64,000 bases of DNA from Gaiellasilicea sp963731615. Lineage in GTDB: Bacteria > Actinomycetota > Thermoleophilia > Gaiellales > Gaiellaceae. A program made the translations under genes and the position numbers. Under the pieces are notes generated by a model. It was not told the origin of the DNA. It was given only the letters and a program-made list of their open reading frames with translations, and ran no database searches. Shown here piece by piece: positions 45,630-55,034 of this stretch; positions within the stretch are counted from its first letter, which is position 1, and each line of letters opens with the position of its first letter. The DNA lies in the NCBI GenBank assembly GCA_963731615.1, contig CAVSWD010000008.1, forward strand, positions 62,001-126,000. The letters run 5' to 3'.

Positions 45630-46634
45630 GTGCAGCTGACCGCCCGGATCGTCACCCTGCGCCTGGCGGAGACGTTCGTGATCTCCCGCGAGTCGAGCGA
45701 CGAGGACGACGTCGTCCAGGTCGAGCTGACGCACGACGGCGTCACCGGCTTCGGCGAGGGCGCGCCGATCGAGCGCTACGAGGAGTCCGGCGCATCCGCG
45801 CTCGCGTATCTCGAAGCGGCGGCCGGCGAGCTCGGCGACGATCCGTTCGCGCTCGAGGAGATCGAGTCGCGCCTGCCGCCGGGCGAAAACGCGGCCCGCG
45901 CAGCCCTCGACGGCGCCCTACACGACCTGCAGGGAAAGCTGCTCGGCGTCCCCGTCTGGAAGCTGCTCGGGCTCCCTCGCACCGGGCCGCCGACCTCGTG
46001 GACGGTCTGGCTCGGCGACCCCGACGACATGGCGCGGCGGGCCGAGAAGGCGGCGTCGCGCTTCCGGCGGCTGAAGCTGAAGCTCGGCGGCGGCGACGGT
46101 CTCGACGTCGCGCGCGTCCGCGCCGTTCGCGGCGTCACGGAGCTGCCGCTCCAGGTCGACGTGAACGAATGGTGGTCGCTCGACGAGGCGCTCGACGCGC
46201 TGCCGCAGCTGCATGATCTCGACGTCGCCTACTGCGAGCAGCCCCTGCCCGCAGGGGACGAGGGCGGCCGGACGCTGAAGGAGCGCTCGCCGATCCCGAT
46301 CTACGTCGACGAGGACTGCCACCGGCTCGACGACGTCGCCGCCTGCGCCGAGATCGCGCACGGGATCAACATCAAGCTGGCGAAGTCGGGCGGGATCCGC
46401 GAGGGGATCCGGATGGCGCACGCTGCCCGCGCGCTCGGGCTCGGCGTCATGCTCGGCTGCATGATCGAGTCGGGCCTCGGAATCGCCGCCGGCTGTGTGG
46501 TTGCGCCGCTCTGCGACCACGTCGACCTCGACGGCAACCTCCTGCTCGCGGACGATCCGTGGCCCGGGGTCGCGTTCGCCGACGGCATCCAGGTTCCCTC
46601 CGACCAGCCGGGGCTCGGTGTCACCCCAGCCTGA
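45630..46634 (+). CDS. Dipeptide epimerase / N-acyl amino acid racemase-like enolase-superfamily enzyme
   Basis: 334 residues. Enolase-superfamily features are GFGEGAPIERYEES, the K-x-K catalytic pair in RLKLKLGGGDG, metal ligands in VDVNEWW (Asp), CEQPLP (Glu) and YVDEDCH (Asp), and a second catalytic Lys in INIKLAKSGG. This is the L-Ala-D/L-Glu epimerase (YcjG/YkfB) or MLE-II branch. The GTG is seven bases after TAGTGT (45617-45622). It overlaps the DUF1611 gene, a pairing reported for D-glutamate-type catabolism (DgcA with DgcN). Confidence 0.9.
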   Translation: MQLTARIVTLRLAETFVISRESSDEDDVVQVELTHDGVTGFGEGAPIERYEESGASALAYLEAAAGELGDDPFALEEIESRLPPGENAARAALDGALHDLQGKLLGVPVWKLLGLPRTGPPTSWTVWLGDPDDMARRAEKAASRFRRLKLKLGGGDGLDVARVRAVRGVTELPLQVDVNEWWSLDEALDALPQLHDLDVAYCEQPLPAGDEGGRTLKERSPIPIYVDEDCHRLDDVAACAEIAHGINIKLAKSGGIREGIRMAHAARALGLGVMLGCMIESGLGIAAGCVVAPLCDHVDLDGNLLLADDPWPGVAFADGIQVPSDQPGLGVTPA

Positions 46635-47650
46635 GCGCCTGCTGATCCTCGCGGAGGGCTTCTCCGGCGACCCGCACTACGGGAAGACGGCCCGCGGCGT
46701 GCTCGCCTACGGCGAGCGGCCGGTGGTGGCGCTGCTCGACTCGACCCGCGCGGGCGAGATGCAGGCCGGCGTCCCGATCGTCGCCTCGGTGAGTGAGGCG
46801 CTCTCGCTTCGCCCGACGACGGCGCTCGTCGGGGTCGCGACGCAGGGCGGCCGCTTCCCGCCTGCCTGGCGCGAGCTACTTCGGAATGGCGATCTCGTCC
46901 GGCCTCCACGTCGAGAACGGCCTGCACGAGTTCCTCACCGACGACCCCGAGCTGAGCGAGCTGGCGGTGCGGCACGGCGTCGAGCTCCGCGACCTGCGTC
47001 GGCCGCCTGCCGACCTGAACGTACCGACGGGCGCGAACCTGGAGCTGCCGGTGAAGACGGTGCTGACGGTCGGCTCGGAGTGCGCGATCGGGAAGATGAC
47101 GGTCTCGCTCGAGCTCGACCGCGCCGCGCGGGCGCGCGGGCTTGCGTCCCGCTTCGTCCCGACCGGCCAGACGGGGATTGCGATCGCGGGCTGGGGGATC
47201 GCCGTCGACGCCGTCGTCTCCGACTTCATCGCCGGCGCAGCCGAGCAGCTGATCGTCGAGGGGCACGAGCGCGGGGGAGAACTGCTGCTGGTCGAGGGCC
47301 AGGGGGCGCTCTTGCACCCCGCCTACTCCGGCGTCACCCTCGGGCTCGTGCACGGCTCGGCGCCGCACGCGTTCGTGCTCTGCCACCTCGCCGGCCAGAC
47401 CGAGGTCGAGGGCTACCCGGGTCACCCGATCCCGTCACTGACCGAGCTGATCGAGCTGCACGAGCGGATCGCGCTGACGGCCAGAAAGGCAAAGGTGGCG
47501 GCGATCGTCCTCAACACGCGCCTGCTCGACGAGGCGCAGGCTCGTGCAGCGATTGCCGCAGCCGCGGACGAGACCGGCCTCGTCGCCGACGATCCGGTGC
47601 GCTTCGGGCCCGAGCGCGTACTCGACGCCACGCTCGCAGCAATCGCTTGA
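46618..47650 (+). CDS. DUF1611 (DgcN-type) P-loop protein (one apparent frameshift)
   Basis: 343 residues after removing one extra A at 46885-46886. The N-terminal Rossmann-like part has ILAEGFSGDPHYGKTARGVLAYG; the second frame carries SSGLHVENGLHEFL, the nucleotide-binding TVGSECAIGKMTVSLELDRAAR, PTGQTGIAIAGWGIAVDAVVSDFIAGAAEQL and LVEGQGALLHPAYSGVTLGLVHG. These match DUF1611, whose studied members include a D-glutamate N-acetyltransferase. Together with the epimerase it suggests recycling of a cell-wall D-amino acid. Its stop lies in the -35 region of the next promoter. Confidence 0.85.
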
Positions 47651-47675
47651 CACGAACGCGCGTTCGTGTCATCAT
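47647..47675 (+). promoter_or_regulatory. Promoter with LexA-type SOS operator in its spacer
   Basis: TTGACA (47647-47652), a 17-bp spacer and CATCAT (47670-47675). The spacer holds CGAACGCGCGTTCG (47653-47666), an exact match to the Gram-positive and actinobacterial LexA consensus CGAACRNRYGTTCG, embedded in a perfect 22-bp palindrome (47649-47670). LexA bound there would block polymerase. It is the only such box I found in the window. Confidence 0.85.
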
Positions 47676-47684
47676 GGCGAACAC

Positions 47685-47921
47685 ATGTTCGGACGCATTC
47701 TGATCCTGGCAGCGCTCACGGTGGTTCTCTGGGCCGCGTTCGCCCGCTCCTCTGACGCCTCGGGGCCGGAACGGCGCTACGTCGTCCAGCCGTACGACAC
47801 GCTCTGGTCGATCGCGGCCGGCGGCTACTCCGATCCGCGCGAGGGGATCTGGGAGATCGCGGAGCGGAACGGCCTCGAGGGAGCGACGATCGTCCCGGGC
47901 CAGGTGCTGATCCTGCCGTAG
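47685..47921 (+). CDS. Small membrane-anchored LysM protein, candidate SOS cell-division suppressor (YneA-like)
   Basis: 78 residues. One membrane segment (ILILAALTVVLWAAFA, about 5-20) is followed by a LysM domain: YVVQPYDTLWSIAAGGYSDPREGIWEIAERNGLEGATIVPGQVLILP. This size and layout match Bacillus YneA and the lexA-linked LysM proteins of mycobacteria, which delay division during DNA damage. The LexA-type operator in its promoter strongly supports the same role. lexA itself is not adjacent, unlike in those organisms. Confidence 0.8.
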   Translation: MFGRILILAALTVVLWAAFARSSDASGPERRYVVQPYDTLWSIAAGGYSDPREGIWEIAERNGLEGATIVPGQVLILP

Positions 47922-47943
47922 GTGACGAGCCTAGACTGGCGGC

Positions 47944-48921
47944 GTGGATCTCGACGTCGTCTTTCTCGGCACGGCCGGCTCGATGCCGACGGCACGCCGC
48001 GCCCCGTCGGCGACGCTCGTGCGCCGCGGCGGCGAGCGGCTGCTCTTCGACTGCGCCGAGGGGACGCAGCGCCAGCTCCTGCGCTCGGACGTCGGCCTCG
48101 TCGACCTGGGCGAGATCTTCCTGACCCACTACCACGCCGACCACTTCCTCGGCCTGCCGGGGATGCTGAAGACGTTCGCGCTCCGCGGCCGGGAGCTGCC
48201 GCTGAGCCTGTACGGCCCGAGGGGCCTGAATGAGCTGCTGCAGGTGTTCCGGCCCGTCATCGGCAGGCTGCCGTACGACGTCGCCGCGGTCGAGCTGGCC
48301 GTCGACGCCGCCCTGCCGCGCGACGGCTACGAGCTGCGCACGTTCGCCGTTCGCCACGGACGCGATGCGCTCGGCTACGCCCTGGTCGAGCACGAGCGTC
48401 CCGGCCGCTTCGACGTCGCCACCGCCGACGCGCTCGGGATCCCCTTCGGGCCTGAGCGCGGGCTGCTGCAAGCGGGAGAGTCTGTGACGCTGCCGGACGG
48501 CCGCGCCGTCGCGCCGGATGAGGTGCTCGGCCCCGCCCGGCCGGGCCGGAAGGTCGTGCTCACGGGCGACACTGCTCCGTCCGACGGTGTCGTCGAGGTC
48601 GCGTTCGGCGCCGACCTGCTCGTGCACGAGGCCACGTTCTGCGAGGACGAGGCAGAGCGGGCGCGCGAGACCGAGCATTCGACCGCGCTCGAGGCGGCCA
48701 GGGTCGCCCGCGACGCCGGTGTCAAGCTGCTTGCGCTGACCCACCTCTCGTCCCGCTACGGGGGCGGTGACGTCGAGCGTGAGGCACGCACAGTCTTCCC
48801 GGAGACCGTCGTGCCACGCGACTTCGACACGATCGAGATCCCGTTCGAGGAACGGGGTGGTCCCGAGCTGGTGAAGAACGGCGCACGCCTGCCGCGAGCT
48901 GAAGTACCCTCCAGCCCATGA
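47944..48921 (+). CDS. rnz: Ribonuclease Z
   Basis: 325 residues. Metallo-beta-lactamase motifs: FLGTAGSMPTARRAPSATLVRRGGERLLFDCAEGTQRQLL, the zinc-binding THYHADHFLGLPGMLKT, VVLTGDTAPSD and LTHLSSRY. It trims tRNA 3' ends, relevant because the tRNA genes here lack encoded CCA. The GTG is six bases after TAGACT (47932-47937). Its stop overlaps the next start (ATGA). Confidence 0.95.
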   Translation: MDLDVVFLGTAGSMPTARRAPSATLVRRGGERLLFDCAEGTQRQLLRSDVGLVDLGEIFLTHYHADHFLGLPGMLKTFALRGRELPLSLYGPRGLNELLQVFRPVIGRLPYDVAAVELAVDAALPRDGYELRTFAVRHGRDALGYALVEHERPGRFDVATADALGIPFGPERGLLQAGESVTLPDGRAVAPDEVLGPARPGRKVVLTGDTAPSDGVVEVAFGADLLVHEATFCEDEAERARETEHSTALEAARVARDAGVKLLALTHLSSRYGGGDVEREARTVFPETVVPRDFDTIEIPFEERGGPELVKNGARLPRAEVPSSP

Positions 48922-49130
48922 CGGGGATGGTGCAGGTAGCGGTAGCCGGCGATGTCACCGAGGCCGAGGAGATCCAGACGATCCTCACCGCCGCCGGGAT
49001 CGAGTCGGAGCTCAAGCCCGAGGACGAGGCCGACGCGCTGACCGTGTTCGTGCCGGAGGACTCGGTCGAGGCGGCACAGGACGCGATCGAGGCGCTGACA
49101 GAACCGGACGACCTGCTAGCCGGCTCGTAA
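48918..49130 (+). CDS. DUF2007-type putative signal transducing protein
   Basis: 70 residues. The pattern VQVAVAGDVTEAEEIQTILTAAGIESEL followed by VFVPEDSVEAAQDAIEAL matches DUF2007, a small ferredoxin-like fold of unknown role. Although it overlaps rnz by ATGA, TACCCT (48905-48910) lies exactly seven bases before the ATG, so it may also have its own leaderless promoter inside rnz. Confidence 0.85.
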   Translation: MTGMVQVAVAGDVTEAEEIQTILTAAGIESELKPEDEADALTVFVPEDSVEAAQDAIEALTEPDDLLAGS

Positions 49131-49138
49131 CCGGCGAG

Positions 49139-51146
49139 CTAAGCGGCGGGCTCGCGGACAAACTCGATCCGGGTCGAGCCGAGCAGCCCCGGGCTGACCA
49201 GCTCGAACACGCAGGGCGAAGTCCCGTCGGCATCCGGAGGTGCAGGGATCGAACCGTTCCAAACGGTGTCGGCAGCGATCTCCGGCCGCGCCACCGTCAG
49301 CCCGTTCGACCGGATCTCGACCGGTGTGCCCTGCTTGCCGAGCAAGGTCAGCTCGAGTTGTCCGGTGCCGCACCGGTAGACGGTGATCTGCGCCCGCCCG
49401 AGGATGTCGCCGTTCGGTTGCACGCCGACGCGCGACGTGTTCACGCGAGGTGGACGTCTCGGCGCGCCAGAGCGTGAGCCCGGTCAGGTCGGTCGAGCGC
49501 GGAGCCTCCGCGACTCGCTCGCCGACGAGCTCGAGCGCTGACGGGGCGGCGAGGAGGGTCGGCTGGAAGGGACCGTCGTTCGCCGCGCGCAGGACGCCGT
49601 CCTCGCTGAGCTCGACCTGAACGGGCACGAGCGGTCCGACTGAGGCTGCGTCGCCGAGCTGCGCGACCGTGTCGAGGCTCCCGTTCCAGAAAGCGTGCTT
49701 CCAGACGCCGACCGAGAACGCGCTCCCGGCGTGAAGGTAGGTGACGGGCGCGCCAGCGGCACTGTCCAGCCAGCGAGGGTCGCCGGTGTCGAAGACCCAG
49801 GCGCGATCGAGCCGCGAGAGCTGTGCCGCCTCGCGAGTTGAGACGAGCGACAGGCCGGCGAGGACGACTCCGACGAGCACCGGGAGGACGGCCCGGGCGC
49901 GGCGAGGGATGAGCAGCGCTGCCGCGACGAGCGCGGCCGCCCCGAGCGGGAACAGCACCTCGAGCGTCGACACGGACGTGGATTGGCCGAGCCGCCAGAG
50001 CGGAATGAAGCTGGGAGCGTCGAGAGCTGCCTCCTCGACCGCGAACCGCGCGACCGGGAGCAGGATCACCGGTACCGCGACCGCGACCGCGACGAGCTTC
50101 GTCCGCAGGCCGGCATGTGGTGCGCCCCGCCGGAGCCACAGCCCGAAGACGAGAAAGAGCGGCGGCGCGACCGTGAGCAGGTTGCGCTCGGCGACGTGGC
50201 CGACCCAGCGGGACGCGAAGGTGCCGACCTCGAGCACGAGCGCGAGCGTCCAGGCTGCGGCGGTCGCGACCAGCGCCTGCGCAGTGGCGTCTCGCTCCCG
50301 TCCGCCGGCACACTCCGAGACCATGATCGCGAGAGCGACCAGCGGGATTCCGGCGACGACGACGAAGACCCCGCCCAGGTGCCAGACGATGTCGGCTGCA
50401 GCTGCGCCGAGCTCGTAGCCGCTCGTTGCAGCGGCGTAGGCGCCGAAGCCGTCGCTCCAGCCACCGGCGACCGCGAAGCCGACGAGGACGGCGGCGGCGG
50501 TGACCGCCAGCAGGCCGGCCTGCCGTCGCGCCGGCCCGAGGCTGCGTGCGAACCAGCATTGGAGCGCGACCGCGAGGAAGAGCGCCGGGATCAGCGCCGC
50601 TGCGCGGACGTGCGTCAGCAGCGCGAGCAGCGTCGCTCCCAGCACGAGGGCTTGCGCCGTCCGGCTCGGGCGCGCGAGCGCGCTCGCGATCGCAGCGAGC
50701 GCGAGCGTGACGATCGGATACAGCGCCGCTTCGCTCATGAGCAGGCCCGAGTAGGCGAGCCCCGGAATCGCCAGGGTGAGCGCGGCGGCGACCAGCGACC
50801 AGGCCGCTCCGAGCAGCCGTCGGCCCCAGAAGTAGACGATCACGGCCGTCGCCGACATGACCAGCGCCTGCAATGCCTGCACGAGCTCGACCCCGAGCGC
50901 GAGGTCGGAGAACGTCAGCGGCCAGCCGATCAACGCCGGGTAGACGACCGAGTAGCCCCAGGCCTGCTCACCCAGGAGCGTCGGCGAGCCGGTCTCCCAG
51001 AGCGAGCGGCCGAGCAGGGCGTAGATCGACTCGTCGGGCGAGATCCATGGCAGCTCGAAGCCCCGTCCGGCCGCATACCGCACGCCGGCCGACACCAAGA
51101 CGAGCAGCGCCAGGGCTGCACTGGCTACGTGTCGCGAGGCGGTGAT
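49139..51146 (-). CDS. Multi-pass membrane glycosyltransferase-like protein (one apparent frameshift, start uncertain)
   Basis: About 668 residues after removing one extra base near 49455. About eleven membrane segments follow ELPWISPDESIYALLGRSLWETG, an acidic PDE loop like those of GT39/GT83-type enzymes. A soluble C-terminal domain spans both frames and ends ELTLLGKQGTPVEIRSNGL...STRIEFVREPAA. No ATG, GTG or TTG precedes the first membrane segment. ATC at 51146 (giving ITASRHVASAALAL) or CTG shortly after are the best candidates; the base call may be wrong. Divergent from the pyr operon. Confidence 0.7.
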
Positions 51147-51187
51147 GGGGGCGAAGTATTGCGATGCACGCCGTCCGTCCGCCCGGC

Positions 51188-51237
51188 TAGGATGCCGCCG
51201 ACCCTTTAAGCCGGCCCTGCGAGGCCGGAAAGGAGCG
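51188..51237 (+). promoter_or_regulatory. pyr operon promoter and PyrR-binding leader hairpin
   Basis: TAGGAT (51188-51193) is the likely -10 box, placing the transcript start near 51201. The leader then folds as CCTTT (51203-51207)/AAAGG (51229-51233) below CCGGCC (51211-51216)/GGCCGG (51223-51228), with hexaloop CTGCGA. The segment CCTGCGAGG fits the PyrR-binding consensus CCNGNGAGG. The closing strand contains the pyrR Shine-Dalgarno AAAGGAG, so PyrR binding should block translation initiation. No antiterminator or terminator hairpin is present. Confidence 0.8.
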
Positions 51238-51239
51238 GA

Positions 51240-51817
<578 letters not shown>

Positions 51818-51821
<4 letters not shown>

Positions 51822-52732
51822 GCGGCATGAGACACCTGATCTCGATCTCCGACCTGACCCGCGACGACGTCGAGCGGATCCTCTACACGGCCGGCGCGCT
51901 CGGCGAGCTCGACGAGAAGCTGCCGACGCTGAGAGGAAAGCTCGTCCTCAACCTCTTCTTCGAGTCCTCGACCCGGACCGCGTCGAGCTTCGAGCTGGCG
52001 GCGAAGCGGCTCTCGGCGGACACGATTTCCCTGAAGGCCGCCGGCTCGTCGCTCGACAAGGGCGAGTCGTTCAAGGACACGATCCTCACGCTCTCGGCGT
52101 ACGAGCCGCACGCGATCGTCGTCCGCCACGCCCAGATCGGGGCGCCCCAGCTGGTCGCGCGCTACTCGGGCGCGGCCGTCGTGAACGCGGGCGACGGCAA
52201 GCACCAGCACCCGACCCAGGCGCTGCTCGACCTCTTCGCGATGCAGCAGGCGCTCGGACGGCTCGAGGGTCTGCATGTCGCGATCGTCGGCGACTTCCTG
52301 CACAGCCGGGTCGCACGCTCGCTGCTCCAGGCGCTCGCGCTCGTCGGCGCGCACACGACGCTTGTCGGCCCGCCGACGCTGCTGCCGCGGGGGATCGAGG
52401 CGCTCGGCTGCGAGATCGCGACCGAGATCGACGCGATCGACACCGCGGATGTCGTCTACGTCCTCCGCATGCAGCGCGAGCGGATGGAGGCGGCGTACGT
52501 GCCGAGCCTGCGCGAGTACACGGCGCGCTGGGGAATCACTCCGAATCGGGTGCGGCCCGGCCAGAAGGTGATGCACCCCGGTCCGATCAACCGCGGCGTC
52601 GAGATCGACGGCAGGGTGGCGGACTCAGCGGACTCGCTGATCCTCGACCAGGTGCGCTCTGGCCTCGTCGTGCGGATGGCGGTGCTGCAGGAGCTTCTGG
52701 TCGCGCGCCCTGCGCTCGAGGTGGTCGCATGA
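51818..52732 (+). CDS. pyrB: Aspartate carbamoyltransferase catalytic subunit
   Basis: 304 residues. Carbamoyl-phosphate-binding FFESSTRTASSFELAAKRL, HPTQALLDLF, the mobile-loop region RMQRERM and C-terminal HPGPINRGVEI. No regulatory PyrI is present, as expected with PyrR control. ATG overlaps the pyrR stop; a second ATG nine bases on is possible. Confidence 0.97.
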
Positions 52733-53997
52733 CGCTCGTCTGCAAGAACGGTCGCTCCGACTCGCTGACGCTGACCGGCCGGCTCGTCGATGGCGATCAC
52801 GTCGACGTGACGGTAACGGACGGTGTGATATCGCGAATCGCCGCGTCAGCGGAGAGTCTGGACTCGGCGGGGCTGGTCCTGGCACCAGCGTTCGTGGATC
52901 CGCACGTGCACCTGCGCTCCCCCGGCCGCGAGGACGAGGAGACGATCGCGAGCGGAACGGCCGCCGCGGCTGCCGGCGGCTACTGCGCGATCCTGGCGAT
53001 GCCGAACACCGATCCCGCCGTCGACTCGGCCGCGGTGCTCGGCTCCCTGATCGCCACCGCGCAGCGCGAAGCGGTGATTCCCACCGGGTTCATGGCGGCG
53101 ATCTCGAAAGGACTTGCCGGCGACGAGCTGACCGAGATGGGGGAGCTCGCCGATGCCGGTGCCGCCGCCTTCACCGACGACGGCCGTCCCGTCACCTCGG
53201 CGGGTCTCATGCGCCGGGCGCTCCAGTACAGCGCCGTCACCGGCCGCAAGCTCGCGCTCCACTCCGAGGAGCCGACGCTCTCTGGTGACGGCCAGGTGCA
53301 CGAGGGCGCCGTCTGCGCCGAGCTCGGCTTCGCGCCCTACCCCTCGGTCGCCGAAAGCGCGATGGTCGAGCGCGACCTCTCGCTCGCACGCTACGAGCGC
53401 CGCCCGCTGCATCTGATGCACCTCTCGGCGAAGGAGTCGGTCGACGCCCTCCGAGGAGCTCAGGCACGCGGGATCGAGGCCAGCGCGGAAGTGACACCGC
53501 ACCATCTCGTGCGCACCGACGAGGCGATCCGCTCGCTCGACGCCAACCTGAAGATGAACCCGCCGCTCCGCGCCGAGGCCGACCGGCTCGCGCTCGTCGA
53601 GGCGCTCCGCGACGGCACGATCTCGTGCGTCGCCACCGATCACGCGCCGCACTCCCGCGAGGAGAAGGAGGCGCCGTTCGAGGAGGCTCCCTTCGGTGTC
53701 ACCGGGCTCGAGACCGCGTTCGCAGCCCTTTACACCCACCTGGTCGAGCCGGGTCTGCTCCCGCTCGAGACCCTGCTCGAACGGATGTCGGCAGGGCCGG
53801 CGCGGGCGTTCGGGCTGCCCGAGCCGCGCGTCGAGGTCGGTGTCCGGGCGAATCTCGTCCTGCTCGATCTCGAGCAGGAGTGGACGGTCGAGGAGGCCGG
53901 CTTCCGTTCCCGCTCCGTCAACTCCTGGCTGCTCGGTGAGCGCCTGCGCGGCGTCGTGCTGAAAACGGTCGCCGACGGCAGGTTGGTTCACGGATGA
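52729..53997 (+). CDS. pyrC: Dihydroorotase, class I
   Basis: 422 residues. Metal-binding DPHVHLRSPG (the usual REPG reads RSPG here), CAILAMPNTDP, LHSEEP, HLMHLSAKESVD, TPHHL and CVATDHAPHSREEK, a normal active-site set for the multifunctional-type dihydroorotases that partner PyrB. ATGA overlap with pyrB and with carA. Confidence 0.96.
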   Translation: MTLVCKNGRSDSLTLTGRLVDGDHVDVTVTDGVISRIAASAESLDSAGLVLAPAFVDPHVHLRSPGREDEETIASGTAAAAAGGYCAILAMPNTDPAVDSAAVLGSLIATAQREAVIPTGFMAAISKGLAGDELTEMGELADAGAAAFTDDGRPVTSAGLMRRALQYSAVTGRKLALHSEEPTLSGDGQVHEGAVCAELGFAPYPSVAESAMVERDLSLARYERRPLHLMHLSAKESVDALRGAQARGIEASAEVTPHHLVRTDEAIRSLDANLKMNPPLRAEADRLALVEALRDGTISCVATDHAPHSREEKEAPFEEAPFGVTGLETAFAALYTHLVEPGLLPLETLLERMSAGPARAFGLPEPRVEVGVRANLVLLDLEQEWTVEEAGFRSRSVNSWLLGERLRGVVLKTVADGRLVHG

Positions 53998-55034
53998 CAG
54001 CGTTCCTAGCGCTCGAGGACGGCACCGTCTTCCGCGGCGAGTCGGTGGGGGCGGCAGGCGTCGCCTTCGGCGAGGCGGTGTTCACGACCGCGATGACCGG
54101 CTACCAGGAGACCGTCACTGATCCGAGCTTCGCCGAGCAGCTCGTCTGCTTCACGGCGCCGATGGTCGGCAACTACGGCGTCGCGGACGGTCGCGCCGAG
54201 TCGCCCGCCGCGCATGCGAAGGCGGTGCTGATGCGCGAGGCTCGGGGGCCTGAGTGGACCGACTGGCTGGCCAAGCGCGACATCGTTGCGCTGAGCGGCA
54301 TCGACACCCGCAGCCTCGTCCTCAACCTGCGCGAGGGAGGCGCCATGCGCGCGGCCGCGGTCGCAGACGCACTCGACGAGGAAGACGCGATCGAGGCGGT
54401 CCGCGCGCGCCCGACAATGGAGGGCGCCGCGCTCGTCGCGCAAGTCTCGACGCCGAAGCCGTACGTCTACTGCGACGCCGGCGTCGTCCGCGTCGCCGTC
54501 GTCGACTACGGCTGCAAGCGCTCGATCCTGCGGCGGCTCGCCGGGGCGGGGGCACACGTGACCGTCTTGCCGCACACGGTCGACGCCGGCGAGCTGGCGC
54601 GGTACGACGCGGTGTTGCTCTCGAACGGGCCCGGCGATCCCGAGCCCCTCGAGGACGAGGTCGAGGTCGTCCGCGAGTTGCTCGGCCGCGTCCCGGTGCT
54701 CGGGATCTGCCTCGGCCACCAGCTGCTCGGGCTCGCCACCGATCACCGGACCTTCAAGCTGCCGTTCGGCCACCGCGGGACCAATCATCCGGTGCTCGAG
54801 CGGCGTGGCGGCCGCGTGCTCGTGACGAGCCAGAACCACGGCTTCGCCGTCGCGCCGTCCGACGACGCCGAGGCAACCCACGTCTCGCTCTACGACGGCA
54901 CCGTCGAGGGCTTCGACTTCCCCGAGCTGCAGGCGCGCTCGGTCCAGTTCCACCCTGAGGCAGGCCCGGGGCCGCACGACGCGTGGCCGATCCTCGAGCG
55001 CTGGCTGGAGGAGGTGAGCGATGCCGCGGCGTAA
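53994..55034 (+). CDS. carA: Carbamoyl-phosphate synthase small (glutaminase) subunit
   Basis: 346 residues. N-terminal CPSase_sm domain (VFTTAMTGYQETVTDPSFAEQ, ALSGIDTRSLVLNLREGGAM) and class I glutamine amidotransferase with the nucleophile in VLGICLGHQLLGLA and the His-Glu pair in QFHPEAGPGPHD. A little shorter than the 375-380 of enterobacteria. It supplies ammonia to CarB, whose gene overlaps it by 14 bases. Confidence 0.96.
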   Translation: MTAFLALEDGTVFRGESVGAAGVAFGEAVFTTAMTGYQETVTDPSFAEQLVCFTAPMVGNYGVADGRAESPAAHAKAVLMREARGPEWTDWLAKRDIVALSGIDTRSLVLNLREGGAMRAAAVADALDEEDAIEAVRARPTMEGAALVAQVSTPKPYVYCDAGVVRVAVVDYGCKRSILRRLAGAGAHVTVLPHTVDAGELARYDAVLLSNGPGDPEPLEDEVEVVRELLGRVPVLGICLGHQLLGLATDHRTFKLPFGHRGTNHPVLERRGGRVLVTSQNHGFAVAPSDDAEATHVSLYDGTVEGFDFPELQARSVQFHPEAGPGPHDAWPILERWLEEVSDAAA

